DNA of 55,912 bases from CAYFMH01 sp964344775 (GCA_964344775.1 CAYFOO010000003.1:1-55912); one strand, 5' to 3'; positions 1-9,174 are shown, numbered from the stretch's first letter. Notes: generated by a model not told the origin, from the sequence alone. Program-made: numbers and translations.

Positions 1-53
1 TCCTTACACACTCGCTATAAACGACTTTCACAGAGTTTCCTTAATAAATAAAA

Positions 54-1319
54 ATGATCGACAGTCATAATTCAGAAGCTTTTTTTCTTTTGTACGCAGA
101 TACAAAAAACAAACTTTATCTCTTTTTTCACACAGCCCTGAGAGCACTTGGAGTGGCTCTGGTGAGAGTATTTCTTCCAGTGATCCTTTTTGTAGAAATG
201 CAACAGCCCCTCTGGGCAGTATTTTCATTTTTTGCTATTTATTCACTTGTTACCTTGCTTTTATTACCGGCGGCAGTTTGGCTGATCAGCCGTTTTGGGA
301 GCAAATTAGCTCTGGTAGGAGGGATCTTATTTATGATTCCCTATTTATTTTTGATAAGCCAAATTGCCACCTACCCAAGTTTGATTTTTATCATCCCCGT
401 TATCGGTGGGATTTATGAGGCACTATTTTGGCCTGCTTTTCATTTCGATATGTGCCACATCGCCAAACAAAAAAACAGCGGAAAAAGAATTGCACTGCTT
501 AACATTGTGGTAATCACAATGACCGCTATCGCCCCTTTTATTGGAGGATTGATTGCGAGCTACATCTCTCCCGGATTGATCTTTTGGATTGGGAGTGCTT
601 TTGTTTTTCTTTCTATGATTCCTCTCGCTCTGAGTCCACAAAAACACAAACCTCTCCCATTTTCATTGGGAGATGCCTGGCAACGAAGCCAAACGGTGAA
701 GTGCAACAAAGGAATTTTTAGTTCTTTTTTTGGAGGATGTATCGTCACCACCATTGGAGGGACGGTCTGGCCCCTCATCATGTATCTCCATGTGGAAGAA
801 TACGCCAAACTAGGAGCCGTCACCGCTGCAACTACGCTTTTGATTGTTGGTTTATTACACCTTGTCGGCAAAAAATTGGATAAAACCACGGGAAATCAAA
901 GTGCTGTCGGAGCTATCTCTCTTCAGAGTATCGCTTGGGTGGGGACACTTGTTGCCTTTTTTGGTTCTTGGCTTTCTATTATTGTTATTACCATCTTGGA
1001 CGCCATTCGTAGGATGGGATCTTCAATTATCTGGATGTCGATGGATCATGCAGTCTATGTCCATGCTGCTCATCACCTCAAAAATCCTCTCTACACCATC
1101 TTTATTCGACAAGTAGGGATCAATATCGCTATTTCACTGATGAATATCGTTTTGGCACTTATTTTCTTTTATCAACCCGATACCAAATATTTAGCTTATA
1201 CGGTTATTGCTGCCATTATCTTTGCCCCACTTCAAGGGATGATTTTTAAGTATGATAAAAAAGTAAAAACAGAAGTCTTGGATGAAATTCAAGAGTTGGG
1301 AGACGCTTCACAGGTATAA
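54..1319 (+). CDS. MFS-type transporter
   Basis: This is a polytopic inner-membrane protein of 421 residues with about 12 hydrophobic segments, the size and pattern of the major facilitator superfamily. Charged loops occur where MFS proteins have them, for example SRFGSK after an early helix and QKHKP in the central loop near residue 200, which would separate two six-helix halves. The substrate cannot be read from the sequence. The ATG at 54 is the first Met in the frame and lies in an AT-rich stretch without a Shine-Dalgarno site. The gene ends about 90 bases before the clpB start and has no clear terminator. Confidence is high for a membrane transporter and lower for the exact family. Confidence 0.75.
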   Translation: MIDSHNSEAFFLLYADTKNKLYLFFHTALRALGVALVRVFLPVILFVEMQQPLWAVFSFFAIYSLVTLLLLPAAVWLISRFGSKLALVGGILFMIPYLFLISQIATYPSLIFIIPVIGGIYEALFWPAFHFDMCHIAKQKNSGKRIALLNIVVITMTAIAPFIGGLIASYISPGLIFWIGSAFVFLSMIPLALSPQKHKPLPFSLGDAWQRSQTVKCNKGIFSSFFGGCIVTTIGGTVWPLIMYLHVEEYAKLGAVTAATTLLIVGLLHLVGKKLDKTTGNQSAVGAISLQSIAWVGTLVAFFGSWLSIIVITILDAIRRMGSSIIWMSMDHAVYVHAAHHLKNPLYTIFIRQVGINIAISLMNIVLALIFFYQPDTKYLAYTVIAAIIFAPLQGMIFKYDKKVKTEVLDEIQELGDASQV

Positions 1320-1358
1320 AAATTTTATAAAATTTACCGAGAGATAAGATAATTTCCT

Positions 1359-1387
1359 TTGACTTTTTTGTCTTAGCACTCTATACT
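1359..1387 (+). promoter_or_regulatory. sigma70-type promoter of clpB
   Basis: TTGACT (1359-1364), a 17-base spacer and TATACT (1382-1387) form a near-consensus promoter. The predicted transcription start is near 1394. The -10 hexamer lies inside the CIRCE spacer, so repressor binding would block RNA polymerase. Confidence 0.85.
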
Positions 1388-1399
1388 AATGAGTGCTAA
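1373..1399 (+). promoter_or_regulatory. CIRCE operator (HrcA binding site)
   Basis: This is a perfect inverted repeat, TTAGCACTC-N9-GAGTGCTAA, identical to the CIRCE consensus bound by the heat-shock repressor HrcA. It overlaps the -10 region and predicted transcription start of clpB. Together with the promoter it predicts HrcA-type repression at normal temperature and release on heat shock. No hrcA is in the window. Confidence 0.95.
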
Positions 1400-1410
1400 T
1401 TTCAAAAAAA

Positions 1411-3948
1411 ATGAACTTCGACCGCTGGACCACCGCCGCTTCTGCCGCAATCGTAGAAACGCAAAAAATTGCTGACGATGTTTCTGCCGCGGCCATCGAA
1501 ATCGATCACTTTATCCTCGGACTTCTGAATGATGAGAACAGTTTTGCCCGAAAAATATTCCAAAAAATGGGAATCAATCCGGAAGCCGTGCAACAACACT
1601 TTAATGAAAAAATTAAAAATATGCCCAAAGTTGAAGGTGGCACTCGCTCCCCTTCTCGGGACTTCAGCGACATGATCCGAAACGCTGAAAAGGTGCAAAA
1701 AAACTTCGGCGATGATTTCCTGTCGATCGAGCATTTTTTGCTTGCGATCTTCGATGGTAATTCCTCGGCAAAATCAGCCCTCGAAAATATCGGCATCAAT
1801 AAATCCAATCTCAGAGAAGCCATAGAGAGTTTGCGTGGCGGAGAAAAAGTCGACTCCGCTGATGGACATGAAAAGCTCGAAGTCCTCGAAAAATACTGCG
1901 TCAACTACACCGAACTTGCCGAAAAAGGGAAAATTGATCCCATCATCGGCCGAGATGAAGAAATCCGGCGAACCATCCAGATCCTCTCTCGACGGACGAA
2001 AAATAATCCCGTCCTGGTCGGAGATCCCGGGGTGGGAAAAACTGCGATCGTCGAAGGACTAGCCCACAAAATACACAAAGGAGAAATCCCGGAATCTTTG
2101 CGAAATAAAAGAGTCCTCGGACTCGATCTCGCCGCCCTGGTCGCAGGAGCGAAATACCGGGGAGAGTTCGAAGATCGGCTCAAAAATGTACTAAAAGCGA
2201 TCGAAAAAGCCGAAGGATCAATCATCCTTTTTATCGATGAATTGCACACGATCGTCGGAGCCGGATCTGCGGAAGGATCTATGGATGCCGGAAATCTACT
2301 CAAACCCGCATTAGCCCGTGGAACTCTACACTGTATCGGAGCCACCACCCTCACTGAGTATCGAAAATATATCGAAAAAGACGCCGCACTGGAGAGACGA
2401 TTTCAGCCGGTCCCGGTGGAAGAACCGACCGCCGAAGAAGCCATCGCCATCCTGCGAGGAATTCAAGAAAAATACGAACTCCACCACGGAGTGAGAATCA
2501 CCGACGATGCACTCATCGCCGCGGCAGATCTCTCCCTTCGTTATCTCCCGGATCGAAAGCTGCCGGACAAAGCGATTGATCTCGTGGACGAAGCCATGTC
2601 ACGGCTAAAACTAGAAATGGAGTCCGAACCAGAAGTGATCGCCGATCTCAAACGAAAAGTTCTCACCCTCGAGATCGAACGTGCCGCACTAAAAAAAGAA
2701 GGGCTCAAAAAAGAAAGACTCAAAGAAGTCGAAAAAGAAATCGCGGATCTCAAAGACGAACTTAAGAACCTCGAATCCGAGTGGAAACTTGAAAAAGAAG
2801 CCGCTGAAGGAATCCATCACGTCAAAGAAGAACTCGAAAATGCTCGGTTCGAAGCCGAAAATGCCGAAAAAGAATCAGATTTTGCTCGTGCAGCAGAACT
2901 CCGGCACGCCAAGATCCCAGAGCTAGAAAAAAAACTCGCCGATCTAGAAAAAAAAGATGGTGGCAATCTAATCCGCGAAGAAATCACCGAAAATGACATC
3001 GCCGAAATCATTGCGAAATGGACCGGTATCCCGGCCACTAAATTGACCGAAAAAGAAAGTGAAAAACTCACGCATCTCGAAGAAAACCTACACAAAAATC
3101 TCATCGGCCAAGACGAAGCGATCAATGCAGTAGCTAATGCGATTCGAAGAAATCGAGCGGGCCTATCGTCTGAAAATCGACCAATTGGATCCTTCCTTTT
3201 TCTTGGTCCTACAGGAGTGGGAAAAACTGAACTGGCGAAAACGCTCGCCAAAAATCTTTTTGATGACGAGTCGGCTATGCTTCGGTTCGACATGTCCGAG
3301 TACATGGAGTCTCACTCGATGGCAAAGCTCATCGGGGCACCTCCTGGGTATGTGGGATTTGATGAAGGAGGACAACTCACGGACAAAGTCAGAAGACGAC
3401 CGTACTCTGTCCTGCTCTTCGACGAGGTTGAGAAGGCCCATCCGGATGTGTTTAATTTGTTCCTTCAAATATTGGACGAAGGTGCCCTCACCGACTCCAA
3501 AGGACGAAAAGTGAACTTCAAAAACACCATCGTGATCTGTACTTCTAACCTCTGCCAGGATCTGATCGCGGAGAATAAAGTCGTCGAAGACAAACGCATC
3601 CGAGAAGAACTCACCAAGTTTTTCCGACCAGAGTTCCTCAATCGATTGGATGAAATTATTCGATTTCATGCGCTCGATAAATCCAACATCATGGACATCC
3701 TGACCCTGCAGCTGTCTGAGGTGAGCGAACGGTTGAAAGCACAAAACATCGACCTGGAAGTGAGCGAAAAAGCCAAGAAATTCTTGGCAAAAGTTGGCTT
3801 TGATCCGACGTTCGGCGCTCGTCCACTCCATCGAGCCATCGAGCGAGAACTGCTCAATCCATTGGCTCTGGCCTTGCTCGAGAAGAAGATGCATGGGACA
3901 GTGAAGGTGGAGGAAGAAAAAAATAATTTGACTTTTTTGCAAAAATAA
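1411..3948 (+). CDS. clpB: ClpB protein disaggregase (AAA+ chaperone)
   Basis: ClpB is a hexameric ATP-driven disaggregase that works with DnaK to recover aggregated proteins. The order is an N-terminal Clp_N repeat domain, NBD1 with Walker A GDPGVGKT near residues 204-211, a Lys/Glu-rich coiled-coil middle domain (about 400-520), NBD2 with GPTGVGKT near 599-606, and the ClpB C-terminal domain. A GTG at 1393 is in frame and would add six residues, but it lies inside the CIRCE operator and at the predicted transcription start, so ATG 1411 is preferred. That gives 845 residues, close to the usual 857. The mRNA leader would be only about 17 bases without a Shine-Dalgarno site. The last 26 codons have a diverged second copy at 5212-5289. 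Confidence 0.97.
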   Translation: MNFDRWTTAASAAIVETQKIADDVSAAAIEIDHFILGLLNDENSFARKIFQKMGINPEAVQQHFNEKIKNMPKVEGGTRSPSRDFSDMIRNAEKVQKNFGDDFLSIEHFLLAIFDGNSSAKSALENIGINKSNLREAIESLRGGEKVDSADGHEKLEVLEKYCVNYTELAEKGKIDPIIGRDEEIRRTIQILSRRTKNNPVLVGDPGVGKTAIVEGLAHKIHKGEIPESLRNKRVLGLDLAALVAGAKYRGEFEDRLKNVLKAIEKAEGSIILFIDELHTIVGAGSAEGSMDAGNLLKPALARGTLHCIGATTLTEYRKYIEKDAALERRFQPVPVEEPTAEEAIAILRGIQEKYELHHGVRITDDALIAAADLSLRYLPDRKLPDKAIDLVDEAMSRLKLEMESEPEVIADLKRKVLTLEIERAALKKEGLKKERLKEVEKEIADLKDELKNLESEWKLEKEAAEGIHHVKEELENARFEAENAEKESDFARAAELRHAKIPELEKKLADLEKKDGGNLIREEITENDIAEIIAKWTGIPATKLTEKESEKLTHLEENLHKNLIGQDEAINAVANAIRRNRAGLSSENRPIGSFLFLGPTGVGKTELAKTLAKNLFDDESAMLRFDMSEYMESHSMAKLIGAPPGYVGFDEGGQLTDKVRRRPYSVLLFDEVEKAHPDVFNLFLQILDEGALTDSKGRKVNFKNTIVICTSNLCQDLIAENKVVEDKRIREELTKFFRPEFLNRLDEIIRFHALDKSNIMDILTLQLSEVSERLKAQNIDLEVSEKAKKFLAKVGFDPTFGARPLHRAIERELLNPLALALLEKKMHGTVKVEEEKNNLTFLQK

Positions 3949-3961
3949 ATATTTTATAATC

Positions 3962-4216
3962 ATGAAAGATTTAACATTTACATTTCATGAAGGTCCCATC
4001 CATGACGAGGGAACTGAAAACGAAGTCAGAACCTATACACACCCCCTCATGTCAGATGATCTAATCTATGTTCGCCCATGGGAAGATCGAAAAGCGGTAA
4101 CTAAGGAAACTGTTATGGCAAATCTACAGGGCCCCCTAACAGGAATTTGTCCTCCTCTAGCCGGAGTTCTTCAAACAACTTTAGACGATGTAAATATTGT
4201 TGTTGAGTTTAGATAA
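3962..4216 (+). CDS. hypothetical protein, 84 aa
   Basis: This small acidic protein has no family I recognise. It has no signal peptide or membrane segment, and the composition (polar, with several Pro and Gly) is compatible with a small soluble domain. It starts 13 bases after the clpB stop and may be read from the clpB transcript. It is the first of three unknown genes lying between clpB and a displaced copy of the clpB 3' end, so it may be part of an inserted segment. The ORF is open from ATG to stop with plausible composition, but nothing confirms it is translated. Confidence 0.5.
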   Translation: MKDLTFTFHEGPIHDEGTENEVRTYTHPLMSDDLIYVRPWEDRKAVTKETVMANLQGPLTGICPPLAGVLQTTLDDVNIVVEFR

Positions 4217-4235
4217 ACCTTCAGCCAACACAGGT

Positions 4236-4300
4236 CTTTTCTCTTTTCCGGAGCAGGTCTCCGACCTGGTCCGAAACGTTTCTCTGGTCAGCGTAGCAAA
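4236..4300 (-). repeat. intergenic hairpin repeat, 'AAACGTTT' family
   Basis: A near-perfect inverted repeat with 11-base arms (CGGAGCAGGTC and GACCTGGTCCG, 4249-4273) is followed by the palindrome AAACGTTT (4274-4281). Almost the same unit recurs at 5497-5529. Read on the minus strand the hairpin ends in CTGCTCCGG, matching the conserved tail of other family members around 30.8, 37.3, 43.3 and 47.4 kb. Confidence 0.85.
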
Positions 4301-4305
4301 AAATA

Positions 4306-4734
4306 ATGCAGGATCAATGTATTCGTAAAATTTACGCAGGGGCCTCTCAATTGCTAACTTTATCTAAAATGACACAACTTAAAATTCCTAAAGCAAATAA
4401 CAACGAGCATCCTTTATCTGAAGGACTAAGAGAAACTTTTGGTTTTGGAATCCCCGTAATTTCAAAAGACACTCCCGGCGTAGTATGTGATAAATCAGGA
4501 AATCCCATTGGAATTAATTTGGTATCATCCCTGACAGAAGGGACTTCTCACGGAATAACCTATCTTCTTACTAAGTTTGATCCCCGTTTCTCCCTTCCTC
4601 CAGAAGATCGAAAAGGCCATACTTTAGCACCTCTATCAGCTCCCCTTCCTGACCTCAAAGAAATAGAAAAAGAAGTTGCCAACAAAATTTTACAACAAGG
4701 AATCCCCATCCACACTATCACTCCCAAAAAATGA
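4306..4734 (+). CDS. hypothetical protein, up to 142 aa
   Basis: I do not recognise this protein. It is soluble in character, without signal peptide or membrane helix. The first ATG (4306) gives 142 residues. An internal ATG at 4369 (MTQLKIP) would give 121 residues and is a fair alternative because the first 20 residues run into DNA next to the hairpin repeat. It stops with TGA, overlapping the ATG of the next gene in the arrangement ATGA, so the two are translationally coupled. It belongs to the three-gene unknown block between clpB and the clpB 3'-end remnant. Confidence 0.55.
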   Translation: MQDQCIRKIYAGASQLLTLSKMTQLKIPKANNNEHPLSEGLRETFGFGIPVISKDTPGVVCDKSGNPIGINLVSSLTEGTSHGITYLLTKFDPRFSLPPEDRKGHTLAPLSAPLPDLKEIEKEVANKILQQGIPIHTITPKK

Positions 4735-5192
4735 AAAACTTCACTTTAAAATTATCAGAAATCGAAGACCTCCGAAAAAGTCTAAAAAAAACAGAGGCTC
4801 CAGAAGCTCTTTTGGCGATCATTTCAGATACACAAATGAGAGCTCTATGGACAATAGAAAGTCAGAAAAGTAAATTTCAGGAGGCTCGGAATATCCTTCT
4901 TGAAAGCATTTTTCAAGAGACAATTTTATCAGAAAATTTTTTCCAATTGACCAATGATCTGAGATTAGGAGAATTTGGAAAAAATGAAGAAAAAAAATGG
5001 CAAAATCATTTTGGCCTGTTGGTTGAAACCTTAGAAAAAAAAGAAGAAATAGTGCAATGGGTAAAAAAACAATTAGCCACTATGAAAGGAATGTCTGAAA
5101 GAGAAGTGGAGATAGGTTTTGATTTTGAAGGGGAATTTTTTGGATTTGATGGTCCTATAAAAGTTTCATTTACAGAAAGAGATTCTTTGTAA
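4731..5192 (+). CDS. hypothetical helical protein, 153 aa
   Basis: This charged, Lys/Glu-rich and mostly helical protein of 153 residues is not in a family I can name. It has no signal peptide and no membrane helix. Its ATG overlaps the TGA of the preceding gene by four bases, strongly suggesting co-translation with that gene and a joint function. Twenty bases downstream starts a stretch that encodes a diverged ClpB C-terminus, so this gene closes the block apparently inserted behind clpB. Confidence 0.6.
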   Translation: MKNFTLKLSEIEDLRKSLKKTEAPEALLAIISDTQMRALWTIESQKSKFQEARNILLESIFQETILSENFFQLTNDLRLGEFGKNEEKKWQNHFGLLVETLEKKEEIVQWVKKQLATMKGMSEREVEIGFDFEGEFFGFDGPIKVSFTERDSL

Positions 5193-5211
5193 TTTATTAT
5201 TTTGCCAGAAC

Positions 5212-5289
5212 TTGGCGTTATTGGAGAAGAAGATGTATGGAAAGGTGAAAGTGGAAGAGGAGAAAAATAAGTTGATATTTTTGCAAAAA
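5212..5289 (+). pseudogene. remnant of a second clpB 3' end
   Basis: Twenty-six codons here read LALLEKKMYG... through IFLQK and match the last 26 codons of clpB (3868-3945) with 22 identical residues. Many third positions differ, so this is not a recent copy error but the tail of a diverged clpB. There is no start codon and no clpB sequence upstream; the frame runs past the homologous region without the original stop. Confidence 0.85.
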
Positions 5290-5329
5290 CAAAATAAAAA
5301 AAAATTGTTTCCATTACCAATAACTCAAA

Positions 5330-5720
5330 AGACCCCAGTTTTTTAAACTGGATTTAATTAGAAACACCTCTGGCTGCTTTGGTCGTCTCGACAGAAGCTT
5401 AACTAGTTCGGTAGTGCACAACCAGAACTTCTTTGTTTCAAGCGAGGACACTTGAAACAGCCTAGTTTTTTCACAACGTTTAAAAAATACTTTTGCCGGA
5501 GCAGGTCTCCGACCTGGTCTGAAACGTTTCTAGTATCACAGCAGAAAAAACATCTTGGTTCAATTTTCCGCCCTACGCTAAAATTTTAAATTTTTACAAA
5601 GCTTCAGCCTTCGCCAAGGCTTCGGCAGACAAGTCGGAGGACCGGCCAAAATTGAACCTGCTTTTTACCTGCTTTTTACCTGCTTTTTGTTTAATCCCTA
5701 CAACTTACCACTTACAACTT
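5330..5720. repeat. cluster of intergenic hairpin repeats
   Basis: No gene is visible here. The space holds a TTTCAAG/CTTGAAA hairpin (around 5438-5460), a TAGTGCACAACC motif also found near 37.27 kb in inverse form, an 'AAACGTTT' hairpin unit (5497-5529), a GGTTCAATTTT/AAAATTGAACC inverted repeat enclosing a GCCAAGGCTTCGGCAGACAAG-like repeat (about 5568-5662), and three short tandem copies of ACCTGCTTTTT near 5655-5690. Confidence 0.8.
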
Positions 5721-5725
5721 CCCAC

Positions 5726-8596
5726 CTATTTCACCATCTTCGCCAAAAACTGCCCGGTATAACTCTTCCCTTCTTTCCCAACTTTCTCCGGTGTTCCCGT
5801 AGCCATCACCGTCCCGCCTCGATCGCCCCCCTCAGGCCCCATGTCGATGAGATAATCACAAGACTTGATCACATCCAGATTGTGCTCGATCACGATCACA
5901 GAGTTTCCCTTGTCCACCAGCTGCTGAAGTACATCGAGGAGTTTTTTGACATCGGAAAAGTGGAGTCCGGTCGTCGGCTCATCCAGGACATAAATCGTCT
6001 GTCCCGTGGATTTTTTCATGAGCTCTGTGGCCAGCTTCACTCGCTGAGCCTCACCTCCGGAGAGCGTCGTCGCACTCTGCCCCAAGTGGATGTATCCAAG
6101 CCCCACTTCCACCATCGCATTGAGCTTATGAGCAATATTGGGGAAGTTTTCAAAAAACTGTGCTCCCTCCTCTACGGTCATCTCCAGAACATCCGCAATA
6201 GACTTGCCGCGATAGGTCACTTCTCGTGTTTCTTCGTTGTATCGTTTTCCTTTACATACTTCGCAGGGAACGAAAACATCTGGTAAAAAGTGCATTTCAA
6301 TCTTTTTGATCCCGTCTCCAGAGCAGGTTTCACACCGTCCTCCTTTTACGTTGAAAGAGAAACGTCCGGAATTGTATCCCCGGATCCGGGCCTCTGTCGT
6401 AGAAGCAAAAACCTCTCGAATATCGGTAAAAACAGTGGTGTAAGTGGCTGGATTTGATCGTGGTGTACGTCCGATCGCTGACTGATCGATGGAAATCAGT
6501 TTGTCCAACTGATCTACTCCTTCGATTTTGTCATGTTTTCCAGGTTTTTTCTTGGCTCGATTGAGATCTCGAGCCAGAGTTGGAACAAGGATTTTATTGA
6601 TCAACGAGCTTTTTCCAGATCCAGAAACCCCCGTCACGCCGAGAAATATTCCCAAAGGAATCTCCACATCCACTTTTTTTAAGTTGTTCTCCTCTGCCCC
6701 CAAAACCTTCAGCTTCCCCGTAGGTTTTCGACGAACTTTTGGAGTTCTTATTTCTTGTCGGCCAAAAAGAAAATCAGCAGTTTCTGATTCCACCTTTTCC
6801 ATTTGCTTTATCGGGCCAGAAAAAACCAATTGCCCCCCATGAAGCCCAGCTTTGGGACCGATTTCTACGATATGATCTGAAGCACGGATCGTGTCCTCAT
6901 CATGCTCCACCACGAGCACCGTGTTCCCGAGATCTCGAAGATGTTTCAGAGTTTCAATGAGCTTTCCGTTGTCCCTCTGATGAAGCCCAATCGATGGCTC
7001 ATCTAGTACGTACAAAACCCCCTGAAGCTGTGATCCAATTTGGGTGGCTAAACGAATTCGCTGTGCTTCCCCTCCAGAAAGGGTGTTCGCCGCTCGCTCA
7101 AGAGAGAGATAAGAAAGCCCTACTTTTTCCAAAAAACTGAGACGACTGGAAATCTCTTTTTGAATGGGGGATAAAATAGCTTTATTTTCTTCTGGGATGG
7201 TGAGTTTTTCGATCCATTTTTTGGCTTCTGATACGGACAAACGAGTAATGTCGGAAATGGATTTTTTATCGATTAAAACATGGCGGGCATAGATATTCAA
7301 ACGTGCTCCACCACATACTTTGCAGGGAGTTTCAACCATAAATTCTGATAATTTTTTCCGAACAAAATCAGAGTCACTCTCGTTGTATCGTCGCTCGGTC
7401 TGCGTCACTACCCCCTCGAAGGTCGCATCCGTAGTCCTGCCTCGTAAATTCCCCCGCAATCGAACCTCAAATCGTTCATTTCCAAATCCTTCAAAGATTT
7501 TTTCTAACGTTTCTTTTTTTATCTTTTCCATTGGCTCGTCCACCGAGAATTCATATTTATTTCCGATCGCTTCCAACAAAGAATAATACCAGTTTTGGGT
7601 GTTGGTTCCCATCGACATCCAAGGGAGAATTCCTCCTTCTGCAATGGAAAGATTAAGATTGAGAGCTGTTTTTCGGTCAAGTTCAAGCCGGTACCCCAAT
7701 CCGTGACAATCAGAACAAGCTCCGTGAGGAGAGTTGAAGGAAAAAATACGAGGCTCAATCGGGGGGAAAGAGAATCCCGTCTTCGGATCCGCTAAATGCT
7801 CTGAAAATAAATGATCTTTCTTTTCATCCACATTATGGATAATCATAATCCCCTCTCCAAATTTCAGAGCTGTTTCGAAGGAATCCAAAACTCGCAGTCG
7901 TTCATCATTTTTTTCCTCTACTTCCTGTCCTGAATTAAGTTTTACAAACTTTTTGGCATAATCTTTCTTCACCAATCGGTCCACCACAATTTCGATGTCG
8001 TGTTTTTTGTTTGGATCAAGCTCAATTTCTTCATTTACAGTGTACAAATGCCCATCTATTCGCATACGAACAAATCCGGCTTTCTGAATTTTGTTGATCA
8101 CATCCTGGTGTTCTCCTTTTTTCCCCCGAACCATAGGGGCCAAAACCATGTATTTGGTTCCTTCTTTCCATTCCTGAAGTCGATCAAGAATCTGGCCGGG
8201 AGATTGTTTTTCCATTTTTTCTCCCGTTTTTGGGTTTACCGGAGTCCCTATTTTGGCAAAAAGAAGTCGCAAGTAGTCATACACTTCTGTGGCTGTTCCT
8301 ACAGTTGAACGAGGATTTCTCGGAGCCGTCTTTTGGTCAATGGAAATCGCTGGTGATAATCCATCGATGGACTCTACTTCAGGTTTTTCTTGAAGCTGGA
8401 GAAACTGCCTCGCATAAGTTGAAAGTGATTCCACATATCTTCGCTGCCCTTCGGCATAAATGGTATCAAAAGCCAAACTAGACTTTCCTGAACCGGAAAC
8501 TCCGGTCACGACCGTCAATTTGTCTCGAGGAATCTCCACATCGATGTCTTGAAGATTGTGCATACGAGCACCGCGAACCGTGATTTTGTTGGACAT
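5726..8596 (-). CDS. uvrA: UvrA, excinuclease ABC subunit A
   Basis: UvrA is the damage-sensing ATPase of nucleotide excision repair; a dimer loads UvrB at lesions. The 956-residue length is typical. Two ABC-type ATPase modules are visible: Walker A GVSGSGKS at residues 32-39 and again near 650-657, and signature motifs LSGGEAQRIRLA and LSGGEAQRVKLA. Zinc modules show as CSDCHG and as the pair CETCSG...CEVCKG. The start MSNKITVRGA matches the conserved UvrA beginning. It is transcribed away from the gene at 8719, with a shared spacer of about 120 bases. UvrB and UvrC are not in the window. Confidence 0.98.
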   Translation of the reverse strand: MSNKITVRGARMHNLQDIDVEIPRDKLTVVTGVSGSGKSSLAFDTIYAEGQRRYVESLSTYARQFLQLQEKPEVESIDGLSPAISIDQKTAPRNPRSTVGTATEVYDYLRLLFAKIGTPVNPKTGEKMEKQSPGQILDRLQEWKEGTKYMVLAPMVRGKKGEHQDVINKIQKAGFVRMRIDGHLYTVNEEIELDPNKKHDIEIVVDRLVKKDYAKKFVKLNSGQEVEEKNDERLRVLDSFETALKFGEGIMIIHNVDEKKDHLFSEHLADPKTGFSFPPIEPRIFSFNSPHGACSDCHGLGYRLELDRKTALNLNLSIAEGGILPWMSMGTNTQNWYYSLLEAIGNKYEFSVDEPMEKIKKETLEKIFEGFGNERFEVRLRGNLRGRTTDATFEGVVTQTERRYNESDSDFVRKKLSEFMVETPCKVCGGARLNIYARHVLIDKKSISDITRLSVSEAKKWIEKLTIPEENKAILSPIQKEISSRLSFLEKVGLSYLSLERAANTLSGGEAQRIRLATQIGSQLQGVLYVLDEPSIGLHQRDNGKLIETLKHLRDLGNTVLVVEHDEDTIRASDHIVEIGPKAGLHGGQLVFSGPIKQMEKVESETADFLFGRQEIRTPKVRRKPTGKLKVLGAEENNLKKVDVEIPLGIFLGVTGVSGSGKSSLINKILVPTLARDLNRAKKKPGKHDKIEGVDQLDKLISIDQSAIGRTPRSNPATYTTVFTDIREVFASTTEARIRGYNSGRFSFNVKGGRCETCSGDGIKKIEMHFLPDVFVPCEVCKGKRYNEETREVTYRGKSIADVLEMTVEEGAQFFENFPNIAHKLNAMVEVGLGYIHLGQSATTLSGGEAQRVKLATELMKKSTGQTIYVLDEPTTGLHFSDVKKLLDVLQQLVDKGNSVIVIEHNLDVIKSCDYLIDMGPEGGDRGGTVMATGTPEKVGKEGKSYTGQFLAKMVK

Positions 8597-8665
8597 AAAA
8601 CTAAAAATTTAAAACTAAAAAATTTCCTCGGCCAGCAGACCGGGGCCTGCACCCTAATGATTTGA

Positions 8666-8694
8666 TTGCTTTTTGTCAAAAAATTTGGTAGAAT
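8666..8694 (+). promoter_or_regulatory. predicted promoter for the 8719 gene
   Basis: TTGCTT (8666-8671), a 17-base spacer and TAGAAT (8689-8694), with TGG in front of the -10 as in extended -10 promoters. The predicted start of transcription is near 8701, giving a leader of about 17 bases. Confidence 0.55.
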
Positions 8695-8718
8695 AAGGAG
8701 ATTAATTCAATAAAAATC

Positions 8719-9174
8719 ATGAAAAAAATCGTTTTCCAAGCATCGATTCCAAAAACAAAGTTTTTATTTCGTAGTATTGATTGTATGCCAGATGGAGATT
8801 CTGGAGATACTACAGAAGCAAAATTAAAAGCATTAAAAATCGAAACAAAAGAAAAACAAACAAAGACTCGTTCCTCAGCTGAAAAGCCAGCCCCAACAAA
8901 AAAAGTGGAAATTAAAACTCGAAAAGACATTGAAACAGCAACTAAAACAAGTAAGGCCAAAAAAGTAGTTTCGAAAGGGCCTGAATCAATTTTGGATCAA
9001 ATAGAATCAACTCTAAATTTTCCAAAACCACATGATGACCATCCGGCACTAAAAGAGGCTGTAGCACTTGTTGGAATTTTTGGAGAAAGTTCCGCAGAAA
9101 CAGGATATAATCAAACACTTGCTGATCTAAAACGACAAGGATGGGGTCCAAATCGATCTAATAATTTAGGCTAA
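8719..9174 (+). CDS. hypothetical Lys-rich protein, 151 aa
   Basis: I do not recognise this protein. Residues about 33-90 are dominated by Lys, Thr, Glu and Ala and look disordered; the C-terminal third (about 92-145) has a more ordered helical pattern and may be the functional domain. There is no convincing signal peptide. A good promoter lies just upstream. An alternative start is the ATG at 8788 (MPDGDSG). The next gene begins about 37 bases downstream, so they may form a transcription unit. Confidence 0.6.
   Translation: MKKIVFQASIPKTKFLFRSIDCMPDGDSGDTTEAKLKALKIETKEKQTKTRSSAEKPAPTKKVEIKTRKDIETATKTSKAKKVVSKGPESILDQIESTLNFPKPHDDHPALKEAVALVGIFGESSAETGYNQTLADLKRQGWGPNRSNNLG

Noticed and set aside
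1393..1410. GTG start giving ClpB six extra residues
   Set aside because: It lies within the CIRCE right arm and at the predicted transcription start; ATG 1411 fits the family start better.
3955..3960. TATAAT box directly before the gene at 3962
   Set aside because: The spacing to the nearest TTGACT is 21 bases and transcription would start inside the ORF, so it does not work as a promoter for the annotated start.
3163..3963. Long minus-strand open frame (266 aa) beneath clpB
   Set aside because: It is fully covered by the strongly conserved clpB coding sequence and has no family features; it is a shadow of codon bias.
8620..8655. GC-rich stretch with GCAG/CTGC between uvrA and the 8719 gene as a member of the hairpin family
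   Set aside because: The arms pair poorly and the conserved GCTCCwGC or AAACGTTT flanks are missing.
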